Shown: positions 1 through 6,278, counted from the stretch's first letter. The stretch is DNA of 6,294 nucleotides from Nanoarchaeota archaeon (GCA_018897155.1 JAHILE010000002.1:1-6294), one strand, 5' to 3'. Notes: generated by a model not told the origin, from the sequence alone. Translations and numbers: made by a program.

Positions 1-90
1 ACAAACGTTATCGGGTTGAAAAGCTTGCCGCAAGAGCGGCATGATTTGAGGACTCCAAACCTCAAAATCATCTCGCCAATCGCTCGAAGC

Positions 91-115
91 TTTTGAGAAC
101 GTTCAGTTCTCAAAA
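91..115. repeat. Perfect 10-base hairpin with 5-base loop
   Basis: TTTTGAGAAC (91-100) pairs exactly with GTTCTCAAAA (106-115) around the loop GTTCA. Its 5' arm overlaps the 3' arm of the longer-range 19-26/87-94 repeat, so the two pairings exclude each other. This could be two alternative states or chance overlap. Confidence 0.85.
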
Positions 116-140
116 TCCCAGCCGCAGCAGAGCTGCGGGG

Positions 141-161
141 TTTGCAACCGAAGGTTGTAAA
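141..161. repeat. 9-base hairpin with GAA triloop (one G-U pair)
   Basis: TTTGCAACC (141-149) pairs with GGTTGTAAA (153-161) around the loop GAA, with one G-T (G-U in RNA) pair at 144/158. The same C-GAA-G apex occurs in the hairpins at 233-249 and 255-269 on unrelated stems. The G-U pair keeps a helix in RNA from the plus strand, whereas from the minus strand it would be an A-C mismatch; this mildly favours plus-strand RNA. Confidence 0.8.
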
Positions 162-232
162 GCTTTTCGACCGTAGTCGAAATGATATTGCGCAAATTTT
201 TTCGCTTGCGCGAACCGGCAATTTCTATCTTT

Positions 233-269
233 TCTATGCGAAGCATAGACAGCTTGATACGAAGTATCA
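233..269. repeat. Two adjacent perfect hairpins, each with a C-GAA-G apex
   Basis: TCTATGC/GCATAGA (233-239/243-249) and TGATAC/GTATCA (255-260/264-269) are separated by five bases, and each encloses the triloop GAA. The apex of the first is exactly GCGAAGC, known from structural work as an exceptionally stable DNA mini-hairpin. Unrelated stems sharing the same loop suggest selection on shape and not on primary sequence. Confidence 0.85.
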
Positions 270-272
270 TGA

Positions 273-323
273 TTTTCAGTTTGGAACGCAGCAAGCTGCG
301 AGGTATTAAACCCAAACTGAAAA
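273..323. repeat. Compound hairpin: 12-base outer stem enclosing a 6-base inner hairpin
   Basis: The outer arms TTTTCAGTTTGG (273-284) and its exact complement (312-323) pair over 12 bases. Inside, CGCAGC (287-292) pairs with GCTGCG (295-300). This is the strongest structure of the array and the one nearest to the operon's 3' end, 55 bases beyond the last stop codon. It could terminate or protect the operon transcript, or be extruded as a cruciform. Confidence 0.85.
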
Positions 324-329
324 ATAAAC
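319..329 (-). terminator. Possible T-rich transcription terminator of the surface-protein operon
   Basis: Reading the minus strand past the last stop codon, the first marked T-rich run is GTTTATTTTTC, about 50 bases downstream, running straight into the 12-base hairpin arm. Archaeal termination often needs only a T-run. The run is interrupted and short, so the call is tentative. Confidence 0.3.
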
Positions 330-377
330 GCAATAATTACTCCATCCACCTTTTTAGTACCCTTTGAAACGTTTTAC

Positions 378-1391
378 TTATCCATATTGTATTTTTTCAG
401 ACAGCTTTTTTTCAAGTTCTTTCCATTTTCTTTTTTCTTGTATTTTTTTGTAGGCGGCAATTGCGATCACTAGCAAAACCACCAATATTATTAGAATATA
501 ATATTTCTCTTTACTGGTTTCTGTGCTTTTGCAGTCCTTATCTTCGTAGGTTGTGCAATCAGGGTCGCATTTATTGTCTTTGACTTTGTCGCAATAACCG
601 TCTTCCAAACCCGAAGGGCAATCTTGCGGACAGGTTTTTATGTTTTCATTATTTTCGCATATGCCGTTGCCGTTGCAATCTGAAACAGACATTATGTTTG
701 CCGGAGCATCAAGAACACTAAATTCATTAGTGATGCTTAGATTTTCATATTCTTTTTTCGAGATGAGGTATGAAACCGAGTGCATTCCTTGTTCGTCGGC
801 TTTGAATGATGCGAGATTGTTGGCAAAAGCCACCCTTTCAACAGTTCCTTTGGGTGTCTTAATTGTGGCGTCGATGGCAATATCTTGGACAAGCGTGTCA
901 ATTTTCAGGTAAATTGTTTCGCCAGCGATAAATACTACTTTTCTTTCAGAGCATTTTTCATCCGCGCAAATATTGGCATCTGCCCGAATGGTTTTCTTTG
1001 TGCCCATAACTTTGAATTCTTTATAGTTTTGAGTTATGATGTTTTCTTTTTCATCCCTTAATTCAACATCCACTCGATATAATCCGTCCGGCATAGTATC
1101 GCCTATAATCATTGCAAATGAAAATGCATTGCTTTTTGCGCCGGGAGCCAAGTCAAATACTTCCCTAAAAGGTGCGGGGGGCAAGTCTGGATTAAATGAT
1201 GCAAAAGTTACAATTAAATCTCCTTTAAGTTGTTGATTTGTCGGGTTGAAAAGCACTATCATTGCCCTTACTTCATCATCCGGTTTGAATTCCTGTTGAT
1301 TCAAGGCGATATCAATCATCTGGGCGTTGGCATATGCTGGCAGGGCTAATAGTATCAATAAACACAATATCATTAATCTTTTTTTGAACAT
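378..1391 (-). CDS. Secreted, C-terminally membrane-anchored beta-domain protein with eight-Cys motif
   Basis: I do not recognise a named family; function is unknown. The 337 residues begin with a clear Sec signal peptide (MFKKR, a hydrophobic core, likely cut after AYANA at residue 23). Residues about 25-128 and 134-228 look like two beta-sandwich (Ig/CARDB-like) domains; the second starts near a Cys pair, C142 and C147. Residues 239-287 carry eight cysteines in the pattern CNGNGIC-x8-C-x3-C followed by an Asp-rich CDxDC-like part, a motif common in DPANN surface proteins and possibly metal-binding or disulfide-bonded. Residues about 297-314 form a transmembrane helix, followed by a cytoplasmic tail rich in Lys, Arg and Glu. 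Topology is therefore outside-facing with a C-terminal anchor, opposite to the N-terminally anchored gene before it. The two genes are four bases apart and surely co-transcribed, so a joint surface role is likely. Confidence 0.88.
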   Translation of the reverse strand: MFKKRLMILCLLILLALPAYANAQMIDIALNQQEFKPDDEVRAMIVLFNPTNQQLKGDLIVTFASFNPDLPPAPFREVFDLAPGAKSNAFSFAMIIGDTMPDGLYRVDVELRDEKENIITQNYKEFKVMGTKKTIRADANICADEKCSERKVVFIAGETIYLKIDTLVQDIAIDATIKTPKGTVERVAFANNLASFKADEQGMHSVSYLISKKEYENLSITNEFSVLDAPANIMSVSDCNGNGICENNENIKTCPQDCPSGLEDGYCDKVKDNKCDPDCTTYEDKDCKSTETSKEKYYILIILVVLLVIAIAAYKKIQEKRKWKELEKKLSEKIQYG

Positions 1392-1394
1392 ATT

Positions 1395-1400
1395 ATCACC
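1395..1400 (-). promoter_or_regulatory. Shine-Dalgarno GGTGAT overlapping the upstream stop codon
   Basis: Reading the minus strand, GGTGAT spans the last Trp codon and the TGA stop of the 1192-residue gene. It sits three bases before the ATG of the 337-residue gene. GGTGAT is complementary to the ATCACC of the conserved archaeal 16S rRNA 3' end, and that register gives normal spacing. It supports this ATG as the start and suggests that ribosomes finishing the large gene reinitiate on the next. Confidence 0.7.
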
Positions 1401-4400
1401 ATGTTACTTCTTTTAGCTTGAGCTGAATAGTTGGATCGCCCAACAGATAATAAAAACCGTGAGATGACTCTTCTGTAAATAGTTCGCCAGTAGTTATTGT
1501 GTCATGTTCCGTTCCAGTTAATCTTTTTAGATGCTTGCTATTAGATCCGCAGTCGAGATAAGCAACGCCGGAAGACCCCCAATATCCGACAGCGCCTTTT
1601 CTTATCATACTGGGCCCAAATGTTGCAGAACTCCCCTGCCAGTAGTTGTTTGTCAGGCAAGCCTGAGCGTCAGCAAATGGCAAATCAAGCCACGGAATTT
1701 CGAAGAAAGAAAGAGTGTTGGCCCACGAGCCCGGACCGCCGTGATCTGCATAAGTGATATATCGTTTATTGGTATAGTTGGAAACAAGCGGGCTTGTATC
1801 TATAGTACAGTTCGGATATCCTGCATTTTCGACGAAACATATTGAGTTGTAGCCGGATGCAGACGTTTTATCGTTTATATATTGTACATCAGATTCATCA
1901 CAGCTGAAACTATGCCCGACAGAGATTATATTGTAATTTGTTCCGTATAAGTCTTGAATTATCTGATCAAAAAATAGCGATTTAGCTATGTGGGATGATG
2001 CATCTGCAACAGTGATGCCATATATTCTGCCAACATACAGCAGGCTATTAAGATTATTAAGAGATGCGTATTTCCAATCTACCGGCCATCTGAATTGCCA
2101 AATACCACTACATCTGTTGTAAAGCGAATCAGGAATTGCATTTGGAGCAGCAACAACTGTGAGATAAGTTGGCATGAGATTGAGCGAGTTAATGAAATTG
2201 GCAGAATCGGCATCTGCAGTATTAAAATTATTTGTCAGTGCCGCACTGGCGATGCATCCTGCGTTTGTGCCGGAATCAGGCACTTCGGTATACATTATTG
2301 CTTCTTCTTTAGCAGCGGCTAAAAACGGAGCGGCTAATGACATTTTGCTAAAAATTGTGTTGATAAAAGAACTTTTCTGCGGGAAAAACGAATAGCTCAT
2401 TTTTATGCTAAGGTCTTTTGGATTCAAGAAAATCAATTTATCACTGCCGGTTTCTGTCAAATACCATTTTTGTAAATCTTCAAGAGTGTATTTGACATTG
2501 CAGCCTGAATTGGCGTCTATATAGCTTTGAGTTGTTGCATCGAGATTTTCGACAACGTATATTGTCTTTCCGTTAATCAAGGATTTATACGTTGGGAGAT
2601 TTGCTGAATTGACAAAAATAATCGGGCTGTTCTTATTTGATGCAAAAACTGCCGCCATGAGGCCCGCCTTGTAATTATTGTAATCGACTACAACCAGTGA
2701 ATTGAATGATGACCAGTATGAAAAGTAGTCCGATGATTTTATATTGACTATTGATGCCGCTTTCAGCCCGGCGCCAACAGGCTTTGCCGCAACAAGCAAA
2801 TTATTGAGATTCGCAGGAATTGTGCCTATTGTGGTTGCATGATTCGGTCCGTATAATTGCATAAAATGGATTGTGGAATCTGCATCGAATGCTGTCGCAG
2901 TTTCATGATGGTATATCAGGGCAGGGTATTTACGTATCGTGGCGCCTTCCTTCCATATCGCAAGCGGAACAAGGCTCAATGCGTCTTGCCAGTTGCTGTC
3001 AGAAATCATGAACGTTTCTTTGCTTGCGTATTTTGCATTGTTCTTGAAATTATTCACTGCGCATTCTGCGTTGACATTGATAGTTACAGTCGCGCTGGTT
3101 GTGGCACTTGCGCTGTCAGTAATTTTTAAAGTAATCGTGTGGGCATTGATAGAGAGATCATTTGTTGAAAAATAATCTTTACGCAAGCCTGAAGGCGTAA
3201 TATCACCGTCTTTGTTTGAGGTCCATTTATACGTATATGGCGGGATGCCTCCAGTAACAGAACTATTGAATTTGATAAGACTGTCTATTTTTTTGAATGT
3301 TGCGCCATTAATTGGTGATATTATAGTAGCAGCCAACGGTGCCGGGGGCGTTATAATGATGTTAACTTCGTCTTTAGCAATTTGCTTGGCGTTATCATTC
3401 ACACTCAGGGTGATTTTATGGCTGCCAACGGACAAGTTATTTCTTGCGAAGTCAATGTCGTAAGGGCTTGTAAATATTTCGCCGTCTTTGTCAGATGTCC
3501 ATGTGAATTTAAATGGCCATACACCTCCGCTGAAGGTTTCATTAAATGATATATAATTCCCGCGCGCTACTGTCGCACCGTTCAGGGGGCTGTCAATAGT
3601 GATTGTAAGTGGCGGAGGCGGAGTTATCTGAATGTGGCGCGTTTTGACAATTGTTTTTGGCGTGCCGCTGGAGTCTGTGATTGTCAGAGTAATTGTGTGA
3701 AGGCCTTCAGTTAAGTCATCTTTGCTGAATGCATACGCAGTATTGAGGATACCGTCTAAATCAGACACCCATAAATAGGCGTATGGCGGCGTTCCGCCCG
3801 TAATCCACGGACTGAACCATAGCATATTTCCATAAGAGGCTGTTGTTCCTTCAGTTGGATTAATCTGTGCGGTCATTTCAACAATATTGATTTTAGTTGC
3901 TGATGTTGCAATATTTCCGATATTGTCAGTTACTTTAAGTGTTATTGTGTGAGTCCCAACAGTCCACGAACTGGAGTCAATTGAAGGGCCCTGAACTGTT
4001 GAAAAATCCCCTTCAAGATCGGAATTCCAGACAAATGTGTATGGAGGTGTTCCTCCCGCGACATCAGACCATAAGTTTATGATTTCGCCTTTAGCAAATT
4101 CATCGATCCACCTATCGATATTTGCAGTTAATGTGCCTGCGGGTTTAACTTCGATAATTATATTGTCTGAAGCTTTTACACCCTTAATGTCGGTGGCAGT
4201 AACTGTGATAGTGTGCTTGTTTGTGGTGAGCGTATTCATTCCAAAATGCATATTGGTTGATAAACTGCCGTCTTTATCTGATTTCCATTCAAAGCTGTAA
4301 GCGGGAAACGTATAATCCGGTTGCCCTCCTAACGCAAAACTGAGGAACCTAAGCCAATCTCCATTAGCATAGATATCTCCATCATATGGTTGAATAATTG

Positions 4401-4974
4401 TTGCGGTTAATGGTGATGATGGAGATACGCATACGCCAGAATTGCATGTTTTTGGTGCGGTGCATGTTCCGCAGTTTTTTGATGCTCCGCACACAGTCTG
4501 CGTTCCGCAGTTATAGCCTAATGATGCGCATGTGTCTGTGCAACCTGACGGCGCGCATACGCCAGAATTGCATGTTTTTGGTGCGGTGCATGTTCCGCAG
4601 TTTTTTGATGCTCCGCACACAGTCTGCGTTCCGCAGTTATAGCCTAATGATGCGCATGTGTCTGTGCACGATAGAGTGCACGCTGAACCAGTCCATGTGT
4701 AGCCGGAAGCGCACTTGTAACAGCTCTCACCAGCTCCGCAGCAAATTCCTGACGATGCGACGGAATTGGATGGAGCGCTTGTCTTGCAGCCCGGGCTCGT
4801 GGAACATGTTTTTGTGCACGGGCTTTCTGGATCGCTGGTGCTTGAACTGGACAACGCTCCAAATTTATTGCTCATCAAGGAATATGAAAAAAGTAGTACC
4901 AGAGAAAGTAACAGAACTGCAATTCCGACGTTCGTAAGCAATTCTGTTTCAATGCCTTTTCGTACACTTGCCAT
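1396..4974 (-). CDS. Giant membrane-anchored surface protein: Cys-rich head, five PKD/Ig-like domains, C-terminal gingipain-like (C25) protease domain
   Basis: This 1192-residue protein is predicted to be extracellular. Residues 1-40 form a class III-like signal/anchor (VRKG then a hydrophobic stretch at 14-33). Residues 53-182 carry 24 cysteines, including two identical 38-residue eight-cysteine stretches at 103-140 and 145-182. Residues about 187-636 hold five Ig/PKD-like domains with the recurrent pattern GGxPPYxxxWxSDxDG...LxxGxHTITLxVTD. From about 640 the sequence resembles archaeal peptidase C25 (caspase-fold, clan CD) proteins: FDADS (697-701), a VGRIYG stretch near 981, DHGGPGSW with H1078, QACLTNN with C1106, then GAVGYWGSS and a terminal LLGDPTIQL. 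H1078 and C1106 would be the catalytic dyad. Such enzymes cleave proteins at the cell surface; the substrate here is unknown. The ATG is the first start after an in-frame stop, 42 bases past RuBisCO. No strong Shine-Dalgarno is seen. The protease assignment is by motif only. Confidence 0.9.
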   Translation of the reverse strand: MASVRKGIETELLTNVGIAVLLLSLVLLFSYSLMSNKFGALSSSSTSDPESPCTKTCSTSPGCKTSAPSNSVASSGICCGAGESCYKCASGYTWTGSACTLSCTDTCASLGYNCGTQTVCGASKNCGTCTAPKTCNSGVCAPSGCTDTCASLGYNCGTQTVCGASKNCGTCTAPKTCNSGVCVSPSSPLTATIIQPYDGDIYANGDWLRFLSFALGGQPDYTFPAYSFEWKSDKDGSLSTNMHFGMNTLTTNKHTITVTATDIKGVKASDNIIIEVKPAGTLTANIDRWIDEFAKGEIINLWSDVAGGTPPYTFVWNSDLEGDFSTVQGPSIDSSSWTVGTHTITLKVTDNIGNIATSATKINIVEMTAQINPTEGTTASYGNMLWFSPWITGGTPPYAYLWVSDLDGILNTAYAFSKDDLTEGLHTITLTITDSSGTPKTIVKTRHIQITPPPPLTITIDSPLNGATVARGNYISFNETFSGGVWPFKFTWTSDKDGEIFTSPYDIDFARNNLSVGSHKITLSVNDNAKQIAKDEVNIIITPPAPLAATIISPINGATFKKIDSLIKFNSSVTGGIPPYTYKWTSNKDGDITPSGLRKDYFSTNDLSINAHTITLKITDSASATTSATVTINVNAECAVNNFKNNAKYASKETFMISDSNWQDALSLVPLAIWKEGATIRKYPALIYHHETATAFDADSTIHFMQLYGPNHATTIGTIPANLNNLLVAAKPVGAGLKAASIVNIKSSDYFSYWSSFNSLVVVDYNNYKAGLMAAVFASNKNSPIIFVNSANLPTYKSLINGKTIYVVENLDATTQSYIDANSGCNVKYTLEDLQKWYLTETGSDKLIFLNPKDLSIKMSYSFFPQKSSFINTIFSKMSLAAPFLAAAKEEAIMYTEVPDSGTNAGCIASAALTNNFNTADADSANFINSLNLMPTYLTVVAAPNAIPDSLYNRCSGIWQFRWPVDWKYASLNNLNSLLYVGRIYGITVADASSHIAKSLFFDQIIQDLYGTNYNIISVGHSFSCDESDVQYINDKTSASGYNSICFVENAGYPNCTIDTSPLVSNYTNKRYITYADHGGPGSWANTLSFFEIPWLDLPFADAQACLTNNYWQGSSATFGPSMIRKGAVGYWGSSGVAYLDCGSNSKHLKRLTGTEHDTITTGELFTEESSHGFYYLLGDPTIQLKLKEVTW
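1399..3057 (-). other. C-terminal archaeal gingipain-like (peptidase C25) region
   Basis: Residues about 640-1192 form one large globular region. The first part (SDSNWQDALSLVPLA, then PALIYHH and FDADSTIHFM) is reminiscent of cell-wall-binding repeat 2-like modules that often precede archaeal C25 domains. Then come NPKDLS, a stretch ending in APFLAAAKEEAIMYTE, and a VGRIYGITVADASSHIAKSLFFDQI block typical of these proteins. The putative catalytic His is H1078 (codon 1741-1743) in YADHGG. The putative catalytic Cys is C1106 (codon 1657-1659) in ACLTNN, 28 residues on; gingipain R has 33. An alternative His/Cys pair, H1021 and C1025 in GHSFSC, seems less likely because it lacks the surrounding caspase-fold pattern. 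Confidence 0.65.
3067..4416 (-). repeat. Five tandem PKD/Ig-like domains (protein-level repeats)
   Basis: Residues about 187-278, 280-366, 367-451, 454-543 and 546-636 of the 1192-residue protein are five diverged copies of a roughly 90-residue beta-sandwich module. Each has a PPYTF.W-like strand after a GG turn, an SDxDG or SNKDG motif, and a final HTITLxxTD strand. The last two begin after Pro-rich linkers (TPPPPLT, TPPAPLA). The copies are well diverged in DNA, unlike the 115-base repeat next to them. They most likely form a rigid stalk that holds the C-terminal catalytic domain away from the membrane. Confidence 0.85.
4428..4668 (-). repeat. Perfect 115-base direct repeat (126-base period) encoding a duplicated eight-cysteine unit
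   Basis: Positions 4428-4542 and 4554-4668 are identical over 115 bases, separated by 11 bases, giving a period of 126 bases or exactly 42 codons. The reading frame is therefore kept. Each copy encodes a unit starting CTDTCASLGYNCG and ending CNSGVC, with eight cysteines likely paired in disulfides. Only the linkers differ (APSG after the first unit, VSPSS running into the PKD stalk after the second). Identity at synonymous positions points to a very recent duplication or to gene conversion. Similar CGxCxxxxxCxxGxC units occur in secreted proteins of other microbes. Confidence 0.95.
4855..4974 (-). other. N-terminal class III-like signal/anchor segment of the surface protein
   Basis: The first 40 residues begin with MASVRKG, then IETELLTN, then an uninterrupted hydrophobic stretch (residues 14-33), then a Ser-rich linker. 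A basic pair plus Gly before a polar, Glu-containing stretch and a hydrophobic helix is how archaeal archaellins and type IV pilin-like proteins start; their prepilin peptidase cuts after the Gly. Here that would be G7. The Glu residues fall at +2 and +4, not the classical +5, so an uncleaved N-terminal membrane anchor is equally possible. In either case the remaining 1150 residues would be outside the cell. Confidence 0.5.
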
Positions 4975-5016
4975 TATAAAGACCAGGTTAGATATTTTCG
5001 CATTCTTTTGAATCAG

Positions 5017-6237
5017 TTATTTCCATTTCTTAATCGCATCCTTCAATTCAACATGCGTCTTGGCGTACTCTTCCAAAGTTATTTCGCGCAAGCTGGCTTC
5101 AACCGCCTGGCGCATTGCGCGCGCTCCGGCAACAGTTCCTTTTGGATGCCCATGCACGCCGCCGCCTGCCTGTATTACAACATCAATGCCGAAAATTTTA
5201 ATGATGTCGGGAATCTGAAGCGGAGAAAGCCCGCCAGATGCAACCGGAAGCGCCTTTTTAAGTTCGTCCATTTTAGAAGTCAAAGCATCGCAATTTGAAA
5301 GAACCTCCTCTTTTTCTTCAAACATCTTTCCGACAGCTGCGCCGACATGAAGCTGGTCGATTCCTGCAAGACGCGAGAATTTTGCAAGAACTTTCATCGA
5401 AATCCCATGCTTCGGGTTCTTTGTTATTGCAGCATGCCCTGCCCGGTGGCCGTGAAGAATTAATTTGAAATTTTCATTGCGCAGCGTTTGAAGTCCCGAC
5501 CAGCCCACAGTCAAAACATCAACCATAGCATATTCGCCGCCGGCATCCTGCACGAGCTGCGCGCGCCGAAGCATTTCTTTTGTCTCTGCAGTTACGTTCA
5601 CAAGATAGCATTTCTTTTCATTGGCCCGGATTTCAGCTTTGTCGCGTGCCTCAAGAGTTTTTGATAATCGTGTCTCAAATTCATTGAATTTCTGCGACGA
5701 CAGGTTTTCGTCATCTTTTACAACATCGCATCCGCCGACCCACGCATCGTAAGCGACTTTTGCATGATCTTGTGAATTCAGCCCTATTTTCGGCTTCACA
5801 ATTGTTCCGATAAGAGGCCTTTTTCTGACTGCAAGCGTTTTTCTTATCCCTTCGATTCCATAGGCAGGGCCTTTGAATGAAGAAATGAGCCCATCAGGAA
5901 ATTCAATGTCAAGAAGTTTCAGGTTTTTTACAATCTTCATGCCGAAAACATTTCCGGCAACGCTTGAAAGAATGTTCGGGATGTTTCCGCCCTCGAAAAG
6001 CTCGTCAGGATATGCGATTTTTACAACGCCGCCCTTTATCGAGAAAACCTTTGCAGACAAGCGCTCGACATATTTCTTTGAAGTAGAAATGTCAGTCCAG
6101 GTTCCGATTGATGATTCTGCGGCAACGCCTCCGGCAGCTTCTTTCATTGAAACGCCATTAGGTTCAACAAAAAATGTGCAGACGAGATCAGATTCTTTTA
6201 TTTTGTATTTTGAGTTTACGTAATCCGCATATTTCAT
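5017..6237 (-). CDS. rbcL: Form III (archaeal) ribulose-1,5-bisphosphate carboxylase large subunit
   Basis: This cytoplasmic enzyme carboxylates ribulose-1,5-bisphosphate to two 3-phosphoglycerates. In archaea with form III enzymes the substrate usually comes from AMP/nucleoside breakdown, not the Calvin cycle. All active-site residues are visible (spinach numbering in brackets): E41 (60), T46-W47 (65-66), N96 (123) in GNVFG, K148 and K150 (175, 177) in TIVKPKIGL, the carbamylated lysine K174 with D176 and E177 (201, 203, 204) in VKDDEN, H264, R265 and H268 (294, 295, 298), H297 (327), loop-6 K304 (334), S334-G-G (379-381) and G358-G359 (403-404). That argues against a RuBisCO-like form IV protein. 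By eye the closest style is the methanogen-type enzyme (GTIVKPK, HAKVAYDAWVGG); subgroup III-a versus III-c is undecided. At 406 residues it is short, and the segment after loop 6 is about 15 residues shorter than in spinach. The start matches the family N-terminus. No small subunit or AMP-pathway gene is in the window. Confidence 0.96.
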   Translation of the reverse strand: MKYADYVNSKYKIKESDLVCTFFVEPNGVSMKEAAGGVAAESSIGTWTDISTSKKYVERLSAKVFSIKGGVVKIAYPDELFEGGNIPNILSSVAGNVFGMKIVKNLKLLDIEFPDGLISSFKGPAYGIEGIRKTLAVRKRPLIGTIVKPKIGLNSQDHAKVAYDAWVGGCDVVKDDENLSSQKFNEFETRLSKTLEARDKAEIRANEKKCYLVNVTAETKEMLRRAQLVQDAGGEYAMVDVLTVGWSGLQTLRNENFKLILHGHRAGHAAITKNPKHGISMKVLAKFSRLAGIDQLHVGAAVGKMFEEKEEVLSNCDALTSKMDELKKALPVASGGLSPLQIPDIIKIFGIDVVIQAGGGVHGHPKGTVAGARAMRQAVEASLREITLEEYAKTHVELKDAIKKWK

Positions 6238-6271
6238 AAAAGTCCCATAGTATATTATAGGTTCGTTCTAG

Positions 6272-6278
6272 TATATAT
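6272..6278 (-). promoter_or_regulatory. Candidate archaeal TATA box upstream of the RuBisCO gene
   Basis: On the minus strand the run ATATATA is centred 38 bases upstream of the RuBisCO ATG. It is preceded by a purine-rich CCAAAGC that could serve as a BRE. Archaeal transcription normally starts about 25 bases downstream of the TATA centre, which here gives a leader of roughly 10 bases. No convincing Shine-Dalgarno sequence precedes the ATG (the nearest purine run is TGGGAC), which fits a short-leader or leaderless transcript. A second AT-rich run, TATAATATA at about 6251-6259, lies too close to the ATG to be the main TATA box. The start site is inferred. Confidence 0.45.

Larger units (their letters stand above)
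19..323. repeat. Array of about ten consecutive short inverted repeats (hairpin cluster)
   Basis: This stretch without a gene is covered by back-to-back stem-loops. Hand-paired arms are 26-31/36-41, 41-51/60-71 (one bulge), 91-100/106-115, 122-128/132-138, 141-149/153-161 (one G-U), 165-171/176-182, 188-195/206-213 (one G-U), 233-239/243-249, 255-260/264-269, and 273-284/312-323 enclosing 287-292/295-300. A further 8-base pair of arms, 19-26/87-94, could enclose the first two, in competition with 91-100/106-115. About 60% of the bases from 26 to 323 sit in a stem. Stem sequences differ from one another, while the loop GAA closed by C-G recurs three times. It lies just beyond the 3' end of the surface-protein operon. 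The function is unknown: it could be a structured RNA, an extended 3' untranslated region, or a DNA-level element. Either strand could be the relevant one. Confidence 0.85.

Noticed and set aside
41-71. tRNA anticodon arm: the loop CTCCAAA resembles a tRNA-Trp anticodon loop with CCA
   Set aside because: The loop is 8 bases with the observed stem, and there is no matching D-arm, T-arm with TTCRANY, or 7-base acceptor stem in 1-120.
165-182. GTAG within the hairpin at 165-182 as a REP element mark
   Set aside because: In REP elements GTAG lies beside the hairpin foot, whereas here it straddles the loop and stem; a single match of four bases carries no weight.
19-323. CRISPR array
   Set aside because: The units are inverted repeats with different sequences; there is no conserved direct repeat with regular spacers.
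103-367. Short open frames on both strands within the hairpin array (61-79 codons)
   Set aside because: They lie over the inverted repeats, overlap each other on both strands, have no Shine-Dalgarno sequence and encode low-complexity basic peptides without a recognisable domain. The base pattern is explained by hairpins.
4398-4937. 179-codon open frame on the plus strand
   Set aside because: It is the antisense shadow of the Cys-rich region; its own internal repeat only mirrors the 115-base duplication.
4975-5016. Separate promoter for the 1192-residue gene (AAAATATCT on the minus strand)
   Set aside because: It is only about 20 bases from the ATG, so a start site 25 bases downstream would fall inside the coding sequence; there is no other TATA-like run in the gap.
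5017-6237. RuBisCO-like protein (form IV) without carboxylase activity
   Set aside because: The carbamylation lysine, both metal-binding acids, loop-6 lysine and substrate-binding residues are all present; form IV proteins lack several of them.
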